Below, piece by piece: positions 37,156 to 45,186 of a DNA stretch of 64,000 nt (the first letter of the stretch is position 1; every line of letters begins with the position of its first letter). Below the pieces are notes generated by a model. It was not told the DNA's origin and did no database searches. It saw nothing but the letters and a program-made list of their open reading frames with translations. This DNA comes from Kineosporia corallincola (GTDB taxonomy: Bacteria > Actinomycetota > Actinomycetes > Actinomycetales > Kineosporiaceae). The stretch is taken from NCBI RefSeq assembly GCF_018499875.1, contig NZ_JAHBAY010000004.1:496001-560000 (forward strand), written 5' to 3'. The translations under genes and the position numbers were made by a program.

Positions 37156-37371
37156 CTACGGCTGCGGGCGCGGCGCCGTGCCGATGGTTCCCAGCGCCAG
37201 GGCCACGATCTCGTCGCCCTCGCGGGTGGCGGTCAGCCGCTGGCCGGGCCGCAGGTGCCGCAGCCCGCTGTGTTCCAGGGCGCGGGCGGTGAAGGGCAGC
37301 ACGTCGCCGGAATCGGTGAGCACGGAACCCGACCCGGTGCCCGGGTCGTAGCGGTACACGGTGGCCTGCAC
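37156..37371 (-). CDS. Small cold-shock-domain-like protein
   Basis: 71 residues. ATVYRYDPGTGSGSVLTDSGDVLPFTARALEHSGLRHLRPGQRL follows the strand pattern of a cold-shock/OB fold, but the RNA-binding motifs RNP1 (KGFGFI type) and RNP2 (VFVH type) are not intact. It starts with GTG 4 bases after the upstream cofC stop, so the two are almost certainly co-transcribed. Role unknown; a nucleic-acid- or cofactor-handling partner is only a guess. Confidence 0.7.
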   Translation of the reverse strand: MQATVYRYDPGTGSGSVLTDSGDVLPFTARALEHSGLRHLRPGQRLTATREGDEIVALALGTIGTAPRPQP

Positions 37372-37375
37372 GCGA

Positions 37376-38155
37376 TCAGCCTAGGGCCAGGACGGCACGG
37401 GTGCGGGGGCCCAGCCCGAACTCGGTGGCCCGGGCCAGGTCTGCCGGGGTGTCCACGTCGCGGCGCAGGGTGGGCAGGTCGAGGTCGAGCCGCCGGGCGC
37501 CCGACGCGGCGTGCAGCCGGGCCGATTCCGGGCCGAACGACGGAACCATCGCGGCCGGGCCGGCGGCGGCCAGAAGTACGGTGCCGATGCCGTCCGCGTC
37601 CGGCACGAAGGCCATCCCCGGACGCTGTGACACCGCTGTCAGCGTCTCCCAGGCGGTCTGGAGCGCCTGGTCCAGTTCCGCCGGGCGCAGGGCCGGGAGG
37701 TCGCCCAGCAGGACCGCACACGGCCCCTCCAGCCCGGCCAGGCCGTCAGCGATCGCCGCGAGCAGCCCGGTGCCGGGCCGGGTCTCGGGCCGGACCACGG
37801 CGCCGGCCGCGGCGGCCGGGACGGCCAGGGCCGGGTCGGCGGTGACCACGACGACCTGCCCGACGAGCCGTGCGGCCAGCACCGCGTCCAGGCAGTCCAG
37901 GGCGATCGCGCTGGCCAGCCCGGTGTGCCCGGCCGGCCGGGATCCCGCGGACAGCCGCGATTTCGCCTGCGGGCCGCCCTTGAACGGCAGCACCACCGTC
38001 CAGCGGGCGTCCACCGCCCGGGCGTCCGTGGGCCGGATGTCTGTGCGCTGGGCGTCCGACGGCGGCTCCGGCTCGAAGCCGTGCCCGTGGCCGGAACCCG
38101 GCCGGGCACCGGGAGATACGCCGCGAGTGCCGGGGCCGGCGACGTCCTCGATCAT
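37376..38155 (-). CDS. cofC: Phosphoenolpyruvate / 2-phospholactate guanylyltransferase (F420 biosynthesis)
   Basis: 259 residues. A MobA-like nucleotidyltransferase core from about residue 50: WTVVLPFKGGPQAKSRLS (nucleotide-binding loop), CAVLLGDLPALRPAEL (metal-binding Asp) and the C-terminal DVDTPADLARA. It guanylates PEP (FbiD in mycobacteria) or 2-phospholactate for coenzyme F420. The first 48 residues are Gly/Pro/Arg-rich and look like a disordered extension or too early a start. No other F420 gene is in the window. Confidence 0.85.
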   Translation of the reverse strand: MIEDVAGPGTRGVSPGARPGSGHGHGFEPEPPSDAQRTDIRPTDARAVDARWTVVLPFKGGPQAKSRLSAGSRPAGHTGLASAIALDCLDAVLAARLVGQVVVVTADPALAVPAAAAGAVVRPETRPGTGLLAAIADGLAGLEGPCAVLLGDLPALRPAELDQALQTAWETLTAVSQRPGMAFVPDADGIGTVLLAAAGPAAMVPSFGPESARLHAASGARRLDLDLPTLRRDVDTPADLARATEFGLGPRTRAVLALG

Positions 38156-38288
38156 GGTGGTCGACTCCTGATGGTCGCTGGAGGGTGCTGACGGGCGGGG
38201 CTGGGCCGGTTGACGGCAAGATGGTCTGATGGCGTCGTGCCGTTGCTGCTGTTGCGCGGTGCTCTCGATACGGAAAGGTGGAACCCGG

Positions 38289-39053
38289 GTGAGGTGGCGG
38301 AGGATCGGGCCCGCGTACCGCTTTGCCGTGATCGTGCTCAAGCCGATCCTGCTGGTGCTGACGAAGACGAACTGGCGGGGCGCAGAAAATCTTCCGGCCA
38401 CCGGTGGCGTGGTCACGGTGGCCAACCACGTCTCCCAACTCGATCCGTTCACCTTCGCGCACTTCGTGTACGAGGCCGGGCGGCTGCCCCGCTTCATGGC
38501 CAAGGAGAGCGTGTTCCGGGTGCCCCTGCTCGGCCGGGTGGTGCGCGGCGCCCGGCAGATCCCCGTGCACCGTGGCACGGGTGACGCCGGAGCAGCCTAC
38601 TTCTCCGCGGTGCAGGCGGTCCGGGAAGGTGACTGCGTCTCGTTCTTCCCGGAGGGCACCCTCACCCGCGACCCGGACCTGTGGCCGATGCGGGGCCGGA
38701 CCGGCGCCGTGCGGGTGGCCCTGGAGACCGGGGCCCCGCTGATCCCGATCGCGCAGTGGGGAGCTCACGAGATCTACCCGCCGTACGGAAAACGCCTGCA
38801 CGTGTTTCCCCGGCACACCGTCACCGTGGTCGCCGGCCCGCCGGTCGATCTCGCCCGGTGGGCCGGGCGGCCGCTCACCGCCGCCCTGCTGGCCGAGGCC
38901 ACCGAGCAGGTGATGGACGAGCTGACCGCGATGCTCGCGCAGATCCGCGGCGAACCGGCGCCCGCGCGGCGTCACGACCCCAGAACCGGCGGGAAACCGC
39001 AGTACGGCAACCCGAACCCGAAGTCAGACAAGCGGAAGAGGTCAGAAGAATGA
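38289..39053 (+). CDS. 1-acyl-sn-glycerol-3-phosphate acyltransferase (PlsC-like)
   Basis: 254 residues from the GTG of [12 protein letters not shown], which matches where Streptomyces homologues start and has AAGGTGG upstream; an ATG at 38229 would add a Cys-rich, unlikely leader. Motifs: NHVSQLD (catalytic HxxxxD), [24 protein letters not shown] (FPEGT) and [10 protein letters not shown]. Makes phosphatidic acid at the membrane; a basic tail ends the protein. The stop overlaps the gpsA start (ATGA), so phospholipid synthesis genes are coupled. Confidence 0.88.
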   Translation: MRWRRIGPAYRFAVIVLKPILLVLTKTNWRGAENLPATGGVVTVANHVSQLDPFTFAHFVYEAGRLPRFMAKESVFRVPLLGRVVRGARQIPVHRGTGDAGAAYFSAVQAVREGDCVSFFPEGTLTRDPDLWPMRGRTGAVRVALETGAPLIPIAQWGAHEIYPPYGKRLHVFPRHTVTVVAGPPVDLARWAGRPLTAALLAEATEQVMDELTAMLAQIRGEPAPARRHDPRTGGKPQYGNPNPKSDKRKRSEE

Positions 39054-40051
39054 GTCGCGTCGCGGTGATGGGCACCGGATCGTGGGGCACCACTTTCGCC
39101 ATGGTTCTCGCCGATGCCGGCGCCGAGGTGACGATGTGGGGCCGTCGCGCCGAGGTCTGCGCTGACATCGCCCTGCGCCACCAGAACCCGGACTACCTGC
39201 CGGGACTCGACCTGCCGGTGTCGATCACGGCGACCCCCGACCCGGCGGCCGCGCTGGAGCGCGCGGACATCGTCGTCCTCGCGGTTCCCTCGCAGACGCT
39301 GCGCACGAACCTGGCCGCGTGGAAGCCGCTGATCGGGCCGTCCGCGGTGACCGTGAGCCTGATGAAAGGCGTTGAGGACGGCACCCTGCGGCGGATGAGC
39401 GAGGTGATCGGCGAGGTGCTGGAGATCGGCCCCGAGCGCAACGTCGTGGTCTCCGGTCCCAACCTGGCCGCCGAGATCGCCGCCCGGCAGCCGACCGCCA
39501 CCGTCGTCGCCTGCACCGACCACGCCTCCGCCGAGCTGGTCGCCGCGGCCTGCTACGCGCCCTACTTCCGGCCCTACACCAACCACGACGTGATCGGCGT
39601 GGAACTGTCCGGAGCGGTGAAGAACGCGATCGCCCTGGCCGTGGGCATGGTCGAGGGGATGGGCCTGGGCGACAACTCGAAGGCCTCGATCATCACCCGT
39701 GGCCTGGCCGAGATCACCCGCCTGGGGGTGGCTCTCGGCGCCGAGCCGGCCACCTTCGCCGGCCTGGCCGGGATGGGCGACCTGGTGGCCACCTGCGCCT
39801 CGCCGTTGTCGCGCAACCGCTCGTTCGGCGTGCACCTGGGCCGGGGCATGAGCGTGGACGAGGTCATCGCCATCACCAACCGCACCGCGGAGGGTGTGAA
39901 GAGCGCGGGCCCGATCCTCGACCTGGCCCGCGCCCACGGCGTGGACATGCCGATCACCGAGGCCGTCACCGGCGTGGTGCGCGGCGAGCTGCCGCTCTCG
40001 GAACTGGCCCAGAGCCTGCTCTCCCGGCGCCGCAAGTCCGAGTTCGCCTGA
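39050..40051 (+). CDS. gpsA: NAD(P)H-dependent glycerol-3-phosphate dehydrogenase
   Basis: 333 residues. It reduces dihydroxyacetone phosphate to sn-glycerol 3-phosphate, the phospholipid backbone used by the acyltransferase encoded just upstream. Nucleotide-binding [17 protein letters not shown] at 4-20, [11 protein letters not shown], the catalytic Lys in [17 protein letters not shown], and [23 protein letters not shown] are all present. Overlaps plsC by 4 bases. Confidence 0.95.
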   Translation: MSRVAVMGTGSWGTTFAMVLADAGAEVTMWGRRAEVCADIALRHQNPDYLPGLDLPVSITATPDPAAALERADIVVLAVPSQTLRTNLAAWKPLIGPSAVTVSLMKGVEDGTLRRMSEVIGEVLEIGPERNVVVSGPNLAAEIAARQPTATVVACTDHASAELVAAACYAPYFRPYTNHDVIGVELSGAVKNAIALAVGMVEGMGLGDNSKASIITRGLAEITRLGVALGAEPATFAGLAGMGDLVATCASPLSRNRSFGVHLGRGMSVDEVIAITNRTAEGVKSAGPILDLARAHGVDMPITEAVTGVVRGELPLSELAQSLLSRRRKSEFA

Positions 40052-40054
40052 TCC

Positions 40055-41215
40055 TCAGTCCTTCTTCACCGCGGCGTCGAGGGCCTGCGACAGGTCGGCC
40101 CACAGGTCCTCGACGTCTTCGATGCCGGTGGACAGCCGGATGAGTGACTCCGGCACCAGGGGCGATTCGGCGCTCTGCCGGCGCCGTCGCTCCAGTGTCG
40201 ACTCCACCCCACCCAGGCTGGTGGCGTTCACCCACAGCCGGGCGGCGGCCCCGACCCGCTCCGCCTGCTCGGCGTCCCCGCGCAGCTCGAACGACAGCAT
40301 CGCGCCGAAACCCCGCATCTGCGAGCGGGCCAGCTCGTGACCGGGATCGCCGGGCAGGCCCGGGTACCGCACCCGGGAGACGGCCGGATGGGTGGTCAGG
40401 CGCCGGGCCAGCTCGGCCGCGTTGGCGCTCGCCCGCTCCACCCGCAGGGCCAGGGTGCGCACCCCGCGCAGCGCCAGCCAGGCCTCCATCGGTCCCGGGA
40501 TCGCGCCGTTCAGCGTGCGGTGCCCGTGCAACCGGCCGAAAAGCTCGTCGTCCTCACCGGTCTCGGTGACAACGATGCCGAGCAGGACGTCGGAGTGACC
40601 GCTCAGGTACTTCGTCGCGGAGTGCACCACCAGGTGCGCGCCGAGTGACAGGGGTTGCTGCAAAAGGGGAGTCGCGAAGGTGTTGTCGACCGCGGTCAGC
40701 ACGTCGCGTTCGCGCGCGGCGGCGAGGATCGCCCGCAGGTCCGCGACGTCCATGAGCGGATTCGTCGGGCTCTCCAGCACGATCAGGTCGGCACCGTCGA
40801 GCGCCGCCACCACGGCCGCGGTGTCGGCCACCGGCACCGCGCGCACGCCCAGCCGGCCGGTCCGGGCGAGTTCACCCGCCAGCTGGGCGGTTCCGGAGTA
40901 GGGCGCGTCGGGGATCACCACGGTGCCGCCCTGGGGCACCAGCCCGAGCACCGCCGAGATCGCCGCCATGCCGGAGGCGAACGCCAGCCCCCGGCCGCCC
41001 TCCAGGGTTCCGAGCGTCTCCTCCAGCGCGGTCCAGGTCGGGTTGGACCAGCGGCCGTAGCCCAGATCGCCCGGCTGGAGGGCGAAGTCGGAGGCGGTGT
41101 AGGTGGAGGTGAGCACCACCGGCACGTTCATCGGCTGGTTCGGGCCGGCCGGCGGCCGGCCCGCGGTGACCACGACCGTCGCCGGCGCCGGCCCGGTGTG
41201 CGAGGAGTCGCTCAT
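40055..41215 (-). CDS. Cystathionine gamma-lyase/synthase family PLP enzyme
   Basis: 386 residues. Cys/Met metabolism PLP family, fold type I. YGRWSNPTWTALEETLGTLEGG, the PLP phosphate-binding SGMAAISAVL, ESPTNPLMDVAD, and the PLP Lys in VVHSATKYLSGHSDVLLG are present. Gamma-lyase, gamma-synthase and homocysteine-forming members cannot be separated by eye. In other actinobacteria this locus, between gpsA and ddl, is usually named cystathionine gamma-lyase. ATG at 41215 preferred over the GTG two codons upstream. Confidence 0.85.
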   Translation of the reverse strand: MSDSSHTGPAPATVVVTAGRPPAGPNQPMNVPVVLTSTYTASDFALQPGDLGYGRWSNPTWTALEETLGTLEGGRGLAFASGMAAISAVLGLVPQGGTVVIPDAPYSGTAQLAGELARTGRLGVRAVPVADTAAVVAALDGADLIVLESPTNPLMDVADLRAILAAARERDVLTAVDNTFATPLLQQPLSLGAHLVVHSATKYLSGHSDVLLGIVVTETGEDDELFGRLHGHRTLNGAIPGPMEAWLALRGVRTLALRVERASANAAELARRLTTHPAVSRVRYPGLPGDPGHELARSQMRGFGAMLSFELRGDAEQAERVGAAARLWVNATSLGGVESTLERRRRQSAESPLVPESLIRLSTGIEDVEDLWADLSQALDAAVKKD

Positions 41216-41304
41216 ACGCACAGCGTAGTTGTCGCCCGGGAGGGTTCCCCGGTGCGGGACTCGGCGCGGATCGCAGGGCTCCGGGACCGGTACTCTCGCC
41301 GGTC

Positions 41305-42456
41305 ATGGACGCAATCCTGCCCGTGGGTGCCACGGATTCGGAAAACCCGGCCCCTCGCAAGCCGCGGGTGGCCGTGCTCTTCGGCGGGCGCTCGAGCGAG
41401 CACGCGGTCAGCTGTGCCACCGCCTCGTCGGTGCTGGGCGCCATCGACCGGGACGCCTACGAGGTGATCCCGATCGGGGTGACCCGCACCGGCCGCTGGG
41501 TGCTGGCCGCCGACGACCCGGACCGCTGGGCGATCACCGCCGGCGTGCTGCCCGAGGTGAAGGACGGCGACGGCCCCGGCGTCATCGCCCCCGTGCAGAC
41601 CACCGACTCGACGCTCCAGGTGCTGGAGCACGGCCAGGTGCCGCGCGAGCTGGGTCAGGTCGACGTGGTGTTCCCGCTGCTGCACGGCCCGTTCGGTGAG
41701 GACGGCACGTTGCAGGGCCTGCTCGAGCTGACCGACGTGCGCTACGTCGGCGCCGGGGTGCTGGCCTCCGCGGCGAGCATGGACAAGGCCGTGATGAAGG
41801 TCATGCTGAAGGGTTCCGGCCTGCCGATCGGCGAGTACCTGGTGGTGCGGCCCGGTCAGTGGCAGCACGACCCGGACGGCGTGCGCGACGACGTGGAGGA
41901 GCTCGGCTGGCCGGTGTTCGTGAAGCCGGCCCGGGCCGGTTCCAGCGTCGGCATCAGCAAGGTGGACGGCCCGGAGGGGCTCGACGCCGCGATCGCCGAG
42001 GCGTTGCAGCACGACCGCAAGCTGGTGATCGAGGCGTCGGTGGTCGGCCGGGAGATCGAGTGCGCGGTGCTCCAGTCGTCCGACGGGAGTGTCGCCACCA
42101 GTCTGCCCGGTGAGATCGAGTTCGTCGGGGGTCACGACTTCTACGACTTCGAGGCCAAGTACCTGGACGGCACCACCAAGCTGTCCTGCCCGGCCGATCT
42201 GCCCGCCGACGTGCTGGACCGGGTGCGCGAGCTGTCGGTGCGCACCTTCGAGGCGATGAACTGCGAGGGCCTGGCCCGCGTCGACTTCTTCGTGCTGGCC
42301 GACGGCAGCGTGGTGGTGAACGAGATCAACACGATGCCGGGCTTCACCAGCTCGTCGATGTACCCGCGGATGTGGGCCGCGACCGGCCTGGACTACCCGG
42401 AGCTGATCGACCGGCTGATCCGGACCGCTCTGGCCCGTCCCACCGGCCTGCGCTGA
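41305..42456 (+). CDS. ddl: D-alanine--D-alanine ligase
   Basis: 383 residues. ATP-grasp enzyme making the D-Ala-D-Ala end of peptidoglycan precursors. KPRVAVLFGGRSSEHAVSCATA starts the fold after about 25 extra residues; LLHGPFGEDGTLQGLLEL, VKPARAGSSVGISKV and VNEINTMPGFTSSSMYPRMW (metal ligands) follow. TACTCT (41291-41296) lies 8 bases before the ATG and there is no ribosome site, so the mRNA may be leaderless. Confidence 0.95.
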   Translation: MDAILPVGATDSENPAPRKPRVAVLFGGRSSEHAVSCATASSVLGAIDRDAYEVIPIGVTRTGRWVLAADDPDRWAITAGVLPEVKDGDGPGVIAPVQTTDSTLQVLEHGQVPRELGQVDVVFPLLHGPFGEDGTLQGLLELTDVRYVGAGVLASAASMDKAVMKVMLKGSGLPIGEYLVVRPGQWQHDPDGVRDDVEELGWPVFVKPARAGSSVGISKVDGPEGLDAAIAEALQHDRKLVIEASVVGREIECAVLQSSDGSVATSLPGEIEFVGGHDFYDFEAKYLDGTTKLSCPADLPADVLDRVRELSVRTFEAMNCEGLARVDFFVLADGSVVVNEINTMPGFTSSSMYPRMWAATGLDYPELIDRLIRTALARPTGLR

Positions 42457-42472
42457 CCGAATACCGCCCCAG

Positions 42473-42502
42473 GGGCCGGTTCCGGATGTCCGGGACCGGC
42501 CC
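42473..42502. terminator. Hairpin between ddl and the DUF3515 gene
   Basis: GGGCCGGT (42473-42480) pairs with ACCGGCCC (42495-42502), extended by TCC/GGG, at a convergent junction. No T-run. Confidence 0.65.
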
Positions 42503-42505
42503 TCG

Positions 42506-43078
42506 TCAGTTCGTGGCCGTGGTCGCGCTGCTGCCGGGAACGGTGTCGGTGACGTCGTAGCAACGGCGTTCGGTGGTGTCGAGCTCGGCCACCGCGTCGT
42601 TCAGGTCGGCCAGGGCGCCGGTGGCGGAGGAACGCTCCACCGAGCTCGGCACCCGCACCAGCACGGCCGGGTCACGGCCGTAGGTGAGAAAGTTGTAGCT
42701 GTCGTCGCTCTCGGTGAACACCCAGGAGACGTCGTCCACCTCGATGCACTCGTCGGTGGTCGGGCCGGTCGGGGTCGCCCCGCAGCTCAGCGAGATCGCC
42801 GGGTCGCCCCAGCGGGCGATGCCCCGGGGCTGCTCACCGGTGTCGCGGGCCAGCGACAGCACCGTCGCGGGCAGCCGGTCGAGCAGGTCGGTGCAGGCGG
42901 CGTCGGCGGCATCGGGACCGGGGGTGAGGGCAGCGGCCTCTTCGCCGTCCCCTGTTGCCGATCCCGAGCCGCAGGCCGCCAGCACCACGGCCGCCCCGAG
43001 AGCCACGGGCACAGCGATCAGGGCCCGGCGCCGAGGCCGGACCCTGATCTGCCCGATGTCACGCAGGACGCGGCGCAT
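42506..43078 (-). CDS. DUF3515 lipoprotein-like protein
   Basis: 190 residues. A basic N-terminus and hydrophobic segment end in a lipobox-like LAACGSGS (Cys about 36), pointing to a membrane-anchored exported lipoprotein. The outer part has ACTDLLDRLPATVLSLAR, RGIARWGDPAISLSCG and a C-terminal RRCYDV, the usual blocks of DUF3515. The family is actinobacterial and found next to thiL and an Lrp-like gene; function unknown. Confidence 0.85.
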   Translation of the reverse strand: MRRVLRDIGQIRVRPRRRALIAVPVALGAAVVLAACGSGSATGDGEEAAALTPGPDAADAACTDLLDRLPATVLSLARDTGEQPRGIARWGDPAISLSCGATPTGPTTDECIEVDDVSWVFTESDDSYNFLTYGRDPAVLVRVPSSVERSSATGALADLNDAVAELDTTERRCYDVTDTVPGSSATTATN

Positions 43079-43082
43079 CAGC

Positions 43083-43319
43083 TCACATCTTCACAACGGT
43101 GCAGGTGAGCGTGCGGGTAATGCCCTTCACGTCCTGGATCTTCGCGATCACACCCTGGCCGAGCTCGTCGACGGAGGGCGCCTCGATCCGGGCGATGACG
43201 TCATAGGGACCCGTGACGTCCTCGGCCAAGGTCACGCCAGGGATCTGAGCGATCTCCGTGACGATGGACGTCGAGCGCCCGACCTCGGTCTGGATCAAGA
43301 TGTAAGCCTGCACCACCAC
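43083..43319 (-). CDS. Stand-alone Lrp/AsnC effector-binding (RAM) domain protein
   Basis: 78 residues: VQAYILIQTEVGRS, PGVTLAEDVTGPYDVIARIEA and GITRTLTCTVV make one RAM domain with no DNA-binding helix-turn-helix. The start is the first of three GTGs, six bases behind AGGAG, in agreement with Streptomyces homologues; an ATG 66 bases upstream lacks conservation. Such single-domain proteins oligomerise and bind amino acids. It lies 4 bases before the DUF3515 gene. Confidence 0.88.
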   Translation of the reverse strand: MVVQAYILIQTEVGRSTSIVTEIAQIPGVTLAEDVTGPYDVIARIEAPSVDELGQGVIAKIQDVKGITRTLTCTVVKM

Positions 43320-43457
43320 GTGTTTCTCCTGTCCGAACTGCCTGAGGGTCTCCAGAGGCTCCACGGTGCGGGCCGACTCAGACATTGGGCGGTCACGCTA
43401 CCGTGTCGATCGACTGGCGCAGCAGAGGGTTCGCCGGATCGAGACTGAAGGTTGGGT

Positions 43458-44489
43458 ATGGATTTAGCGACGTCCGGGGGTGAACCGGAACGTTTCGGTC
43501 CGACGATCGGCACTCTGGGTGAGGACGCCCTCGTTTCCGGTGTCATCGATCGTTACCCTTCCGCGCCCTGGCTCACGGTCGGCCCGGGTGACGACGCAGC
43601 AGTTCTGGACCTGACCGGAAGCCTGGCCGGGCCGCTGATCGCCTGCACCGACACGATTGTCGAGGGTCAGGACTTTCTGCGGCACTGGTCGACAGCCCGT
43701 GACATCGGGATCAAGGTGGCGGCGCAGAACTTCGCGGATGTCGCGGCCATGGGTGGCAGGCCTCACACACTTCTCGTGAGTCTGACCACTCCCGCAGATG
43801 TCCCGGCGGGGTGGGCCAACTCGCTCGCGGACGGTCTGGCGGCCGAATGTTCCCGGGCCGGGGCGGTGGTGGCCGGGGGAGACGTGTCGTCGGGTGCGGA
43901 GATCGCCGTCACCGGCACCGCGCTGGGCACTCTCGCGGTTCCCCGCGCGGTGCTGCGGTCGGGGGCCCGGCCCGGCGACCTGATCGCGGTGACACCCGGC
44001 AGCGGACGCTCGGCGGCCGGCTGGGCACTGTTGCGGGCGGGGCTGCGGGACGTCGAGGACCCGGTGCTGGCCGCGCTCGTGCGCGAGCACCGCGCCCCGG
44101 TGCCGCCCTACCCGGCCGGGGTGGAGGCGGCGCTGGCCGGGGCGAGCGCGATGATCGACACCAGCGACGGCCTGGTGCGTGACGCACTGCGTGTGGCCAG
44201 GGCCTCCGGGGCGGTGCTCGACCTCGATCCGGACGCCCTGCGCCCCTCGGCCGACCTGTTGCGGGCGGCCTCGGTGCTCGGGTCGGCCGCGGGCTCCGAG
44301 CCGGAGCCCGACCCGCGGGACTGGGTGCTCACCGGTGGTGAGGACCACGCCCTGCTGGCCTGTTTCCCGCCCTCGGCCGTGGTGCCCGCGGCGTTCGGCG
44401 TGATCGGCCGGGTGCGGTCCGGGGAGCCGGGCGTGTGGCTGGGAGGACGCCCGTTCACCGGTGAGGGCGGCTGGCGGCACTGGAGCTGA
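43458..44489 (+). CDS. thiL: Thiamine-monophosphate kinase
   Basis: 343 residues. It phosphorylates thiamine phosphate to thiamine diphosphate, the cofactor needed by IlvB in this window. LTVGPGDDAAVLDL and ACTDTIVEGQDFL hold the metal/ATP Asp residues, with NFADVAAMGGRPHTLLVSL, VAGGDVSSGAEIAVTGTALG and MIDTSDGLVRDALRVA later. ATG at 43458; a TTG two codons earlier is an alternative. Divergent from the Lrp-like gene. Confidence 0.93.
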   Translation: MDLATSGGEPERFGPTIGTLGEDALVSGVIDRYPSAPWLTVGPGDDAAVLDLTGSLAGPLIACTDTIVEGQDFLRHWSTARDIGIKVAAQNFADVAAMGGRPHTLLVSLTTPADVPAGWANSLADGLAAECSRAGAVVAGGDVSSGAEIAVTGTALGTLAVPRAVLRSGARPGDLIAVTPGSGRSAAGWALLRAGLRDVEDPVLAALVREHRAPVPPYPAGVEAALAGASAMIDTSDGLVRDALRVARASGAVLDLDPDALRPSADLLRAASVLGSAAGSEPEPDPRDWVLTGGEDHALLACFPPSAVVPAAFGVIGRVRSGEPGVWLGGRPFTGEGGWRHWS

Positions 44490-44505
44490 CCGGCTTCTGG
44501 GCGAC

Positions 44506-44542
44506 CCGGGGTGGGTCCTGCGCGTACGCGGTCCCACCCCGG
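44506..44542 (+). terminator. Terminator of thiL
   Basis: CCGGGGTGGG (44506-44515) and CCCACCCCGG (44533-44542) are exact complements; the loop itself can fold (CGCG-TA-CGCG). It lies 17 bases after the stop. The flanking GGGCGACCC (44500) is mirrored by GGGTCGCCC at 44573. Confidence 0.7.
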
Positions 44543-44650
44543 CCGGCTCGCCTCCGAGGGATCCGGCTCTCGGGTCGCCCACCCCGGGCGGCCCGGCTCG
44601 CGGGATTCACTCGATCGGGTGAGCCGAACCCGTCTGCTGCCGGGGCAAAA

Positions 44651-44694
44651 CGACGACCGCCGGGCTCCCTGGTGGGAACGCCCGGCGGTCGTCG
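44651..44694 (-). terminator. Terminator of rpmB
   Basis: A perfect 15-pair stem (44651-44665 with 44680-44694), 10 bases downstream of the rpmB stop on the minus strand, followed there by TTTT. Confidence 0.88.
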
Positions 44695-44704
44695 GAGTGG
44701 GGAG

Positions 44705-44890
44705 TCAGCGGCTGACCTTGCCCGCCTTCAGGCAGGAGGTGCAGACGTTGATCCGCTGCGGCGTGCCGCCCACGGTGGTGCGGACGCGCTGGATGTTCGG
44801 GTTCCAGCGGCGCTTCGTCCGGCGGTGCGAGTGGGAGACGCTGAAGCCGAAGCCCGGTCCCTTCTTGCAGACGTCGCAGTTGGCGGCCAC
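44705..44890 (-). CDS. rpmB: 50S ribosomal protein L28 (zinc-ribbon form)
   Basis: 61 residues. [32 protein letters not shown] is the L28 signature. The CDVC and CTSC pairs (residues 5, 8 and about 51-54) make a zinc ribbon, the C-plus type. Bacteria with Zur often keep a second, Cys-free L28 elsewhere. GTG start with AGGAG upstream. It lies divergent to the fatty-acid-kinase-like gene with about 300 bases between them. Confidence 0.95.
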   Translation of the reverse strand: MAANCDVCKKGPGFGFSVSHSHRRTKRRWNPNIQRVRTTVGGTPQRINVCTSCLKAGKVSR

Positions 44891-45186
44891 GGTGATCTCC
44901 TGGGGTCATTGAACTGAATGCTTCTTGCGGGCGGTCGTTCTCTGCATGCCCGGCGCTGGTCGGCAGCCGCAGGCAGCGATGGCCTACCACGCTCCCGAGC
45001 AGAGTAGCCGAACCCTGTCGCGCTTCCCAAACCGGCGCCGTGTCGGTCCGCGTTCGCCGGGTGACCAGGAAGGGCGGAAAGTGGCGTAGTCGGATGAACG
45101 GCGCATGAATGGCCGGTGGGCCGGGGCGGCGGATACTGTCCGGCGAATGGTGTCCGATCCGGTTCCGGTGGTGAGGGAGGGCTGAG
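44891..45186. other. rpmB-fakA divergent intergenic region
   Basis: About 296 bases without a gene. It should contain the rpmB promoter (AT-richer part at 44910-44950) and the promoter and GGAGGG ribosome site of the gene at 45187. No convincing hairpin or repeat seen. Confidence 0.5.

Noticed and set aside
38229-38288. N-terminal extension of the PlsC-like protein with a CRCCCC cluster
   Set aside because: It is not conserved in the family as I know it, lies in the presumed promoter region, and a GTG with a ribosome site follows at 38289.
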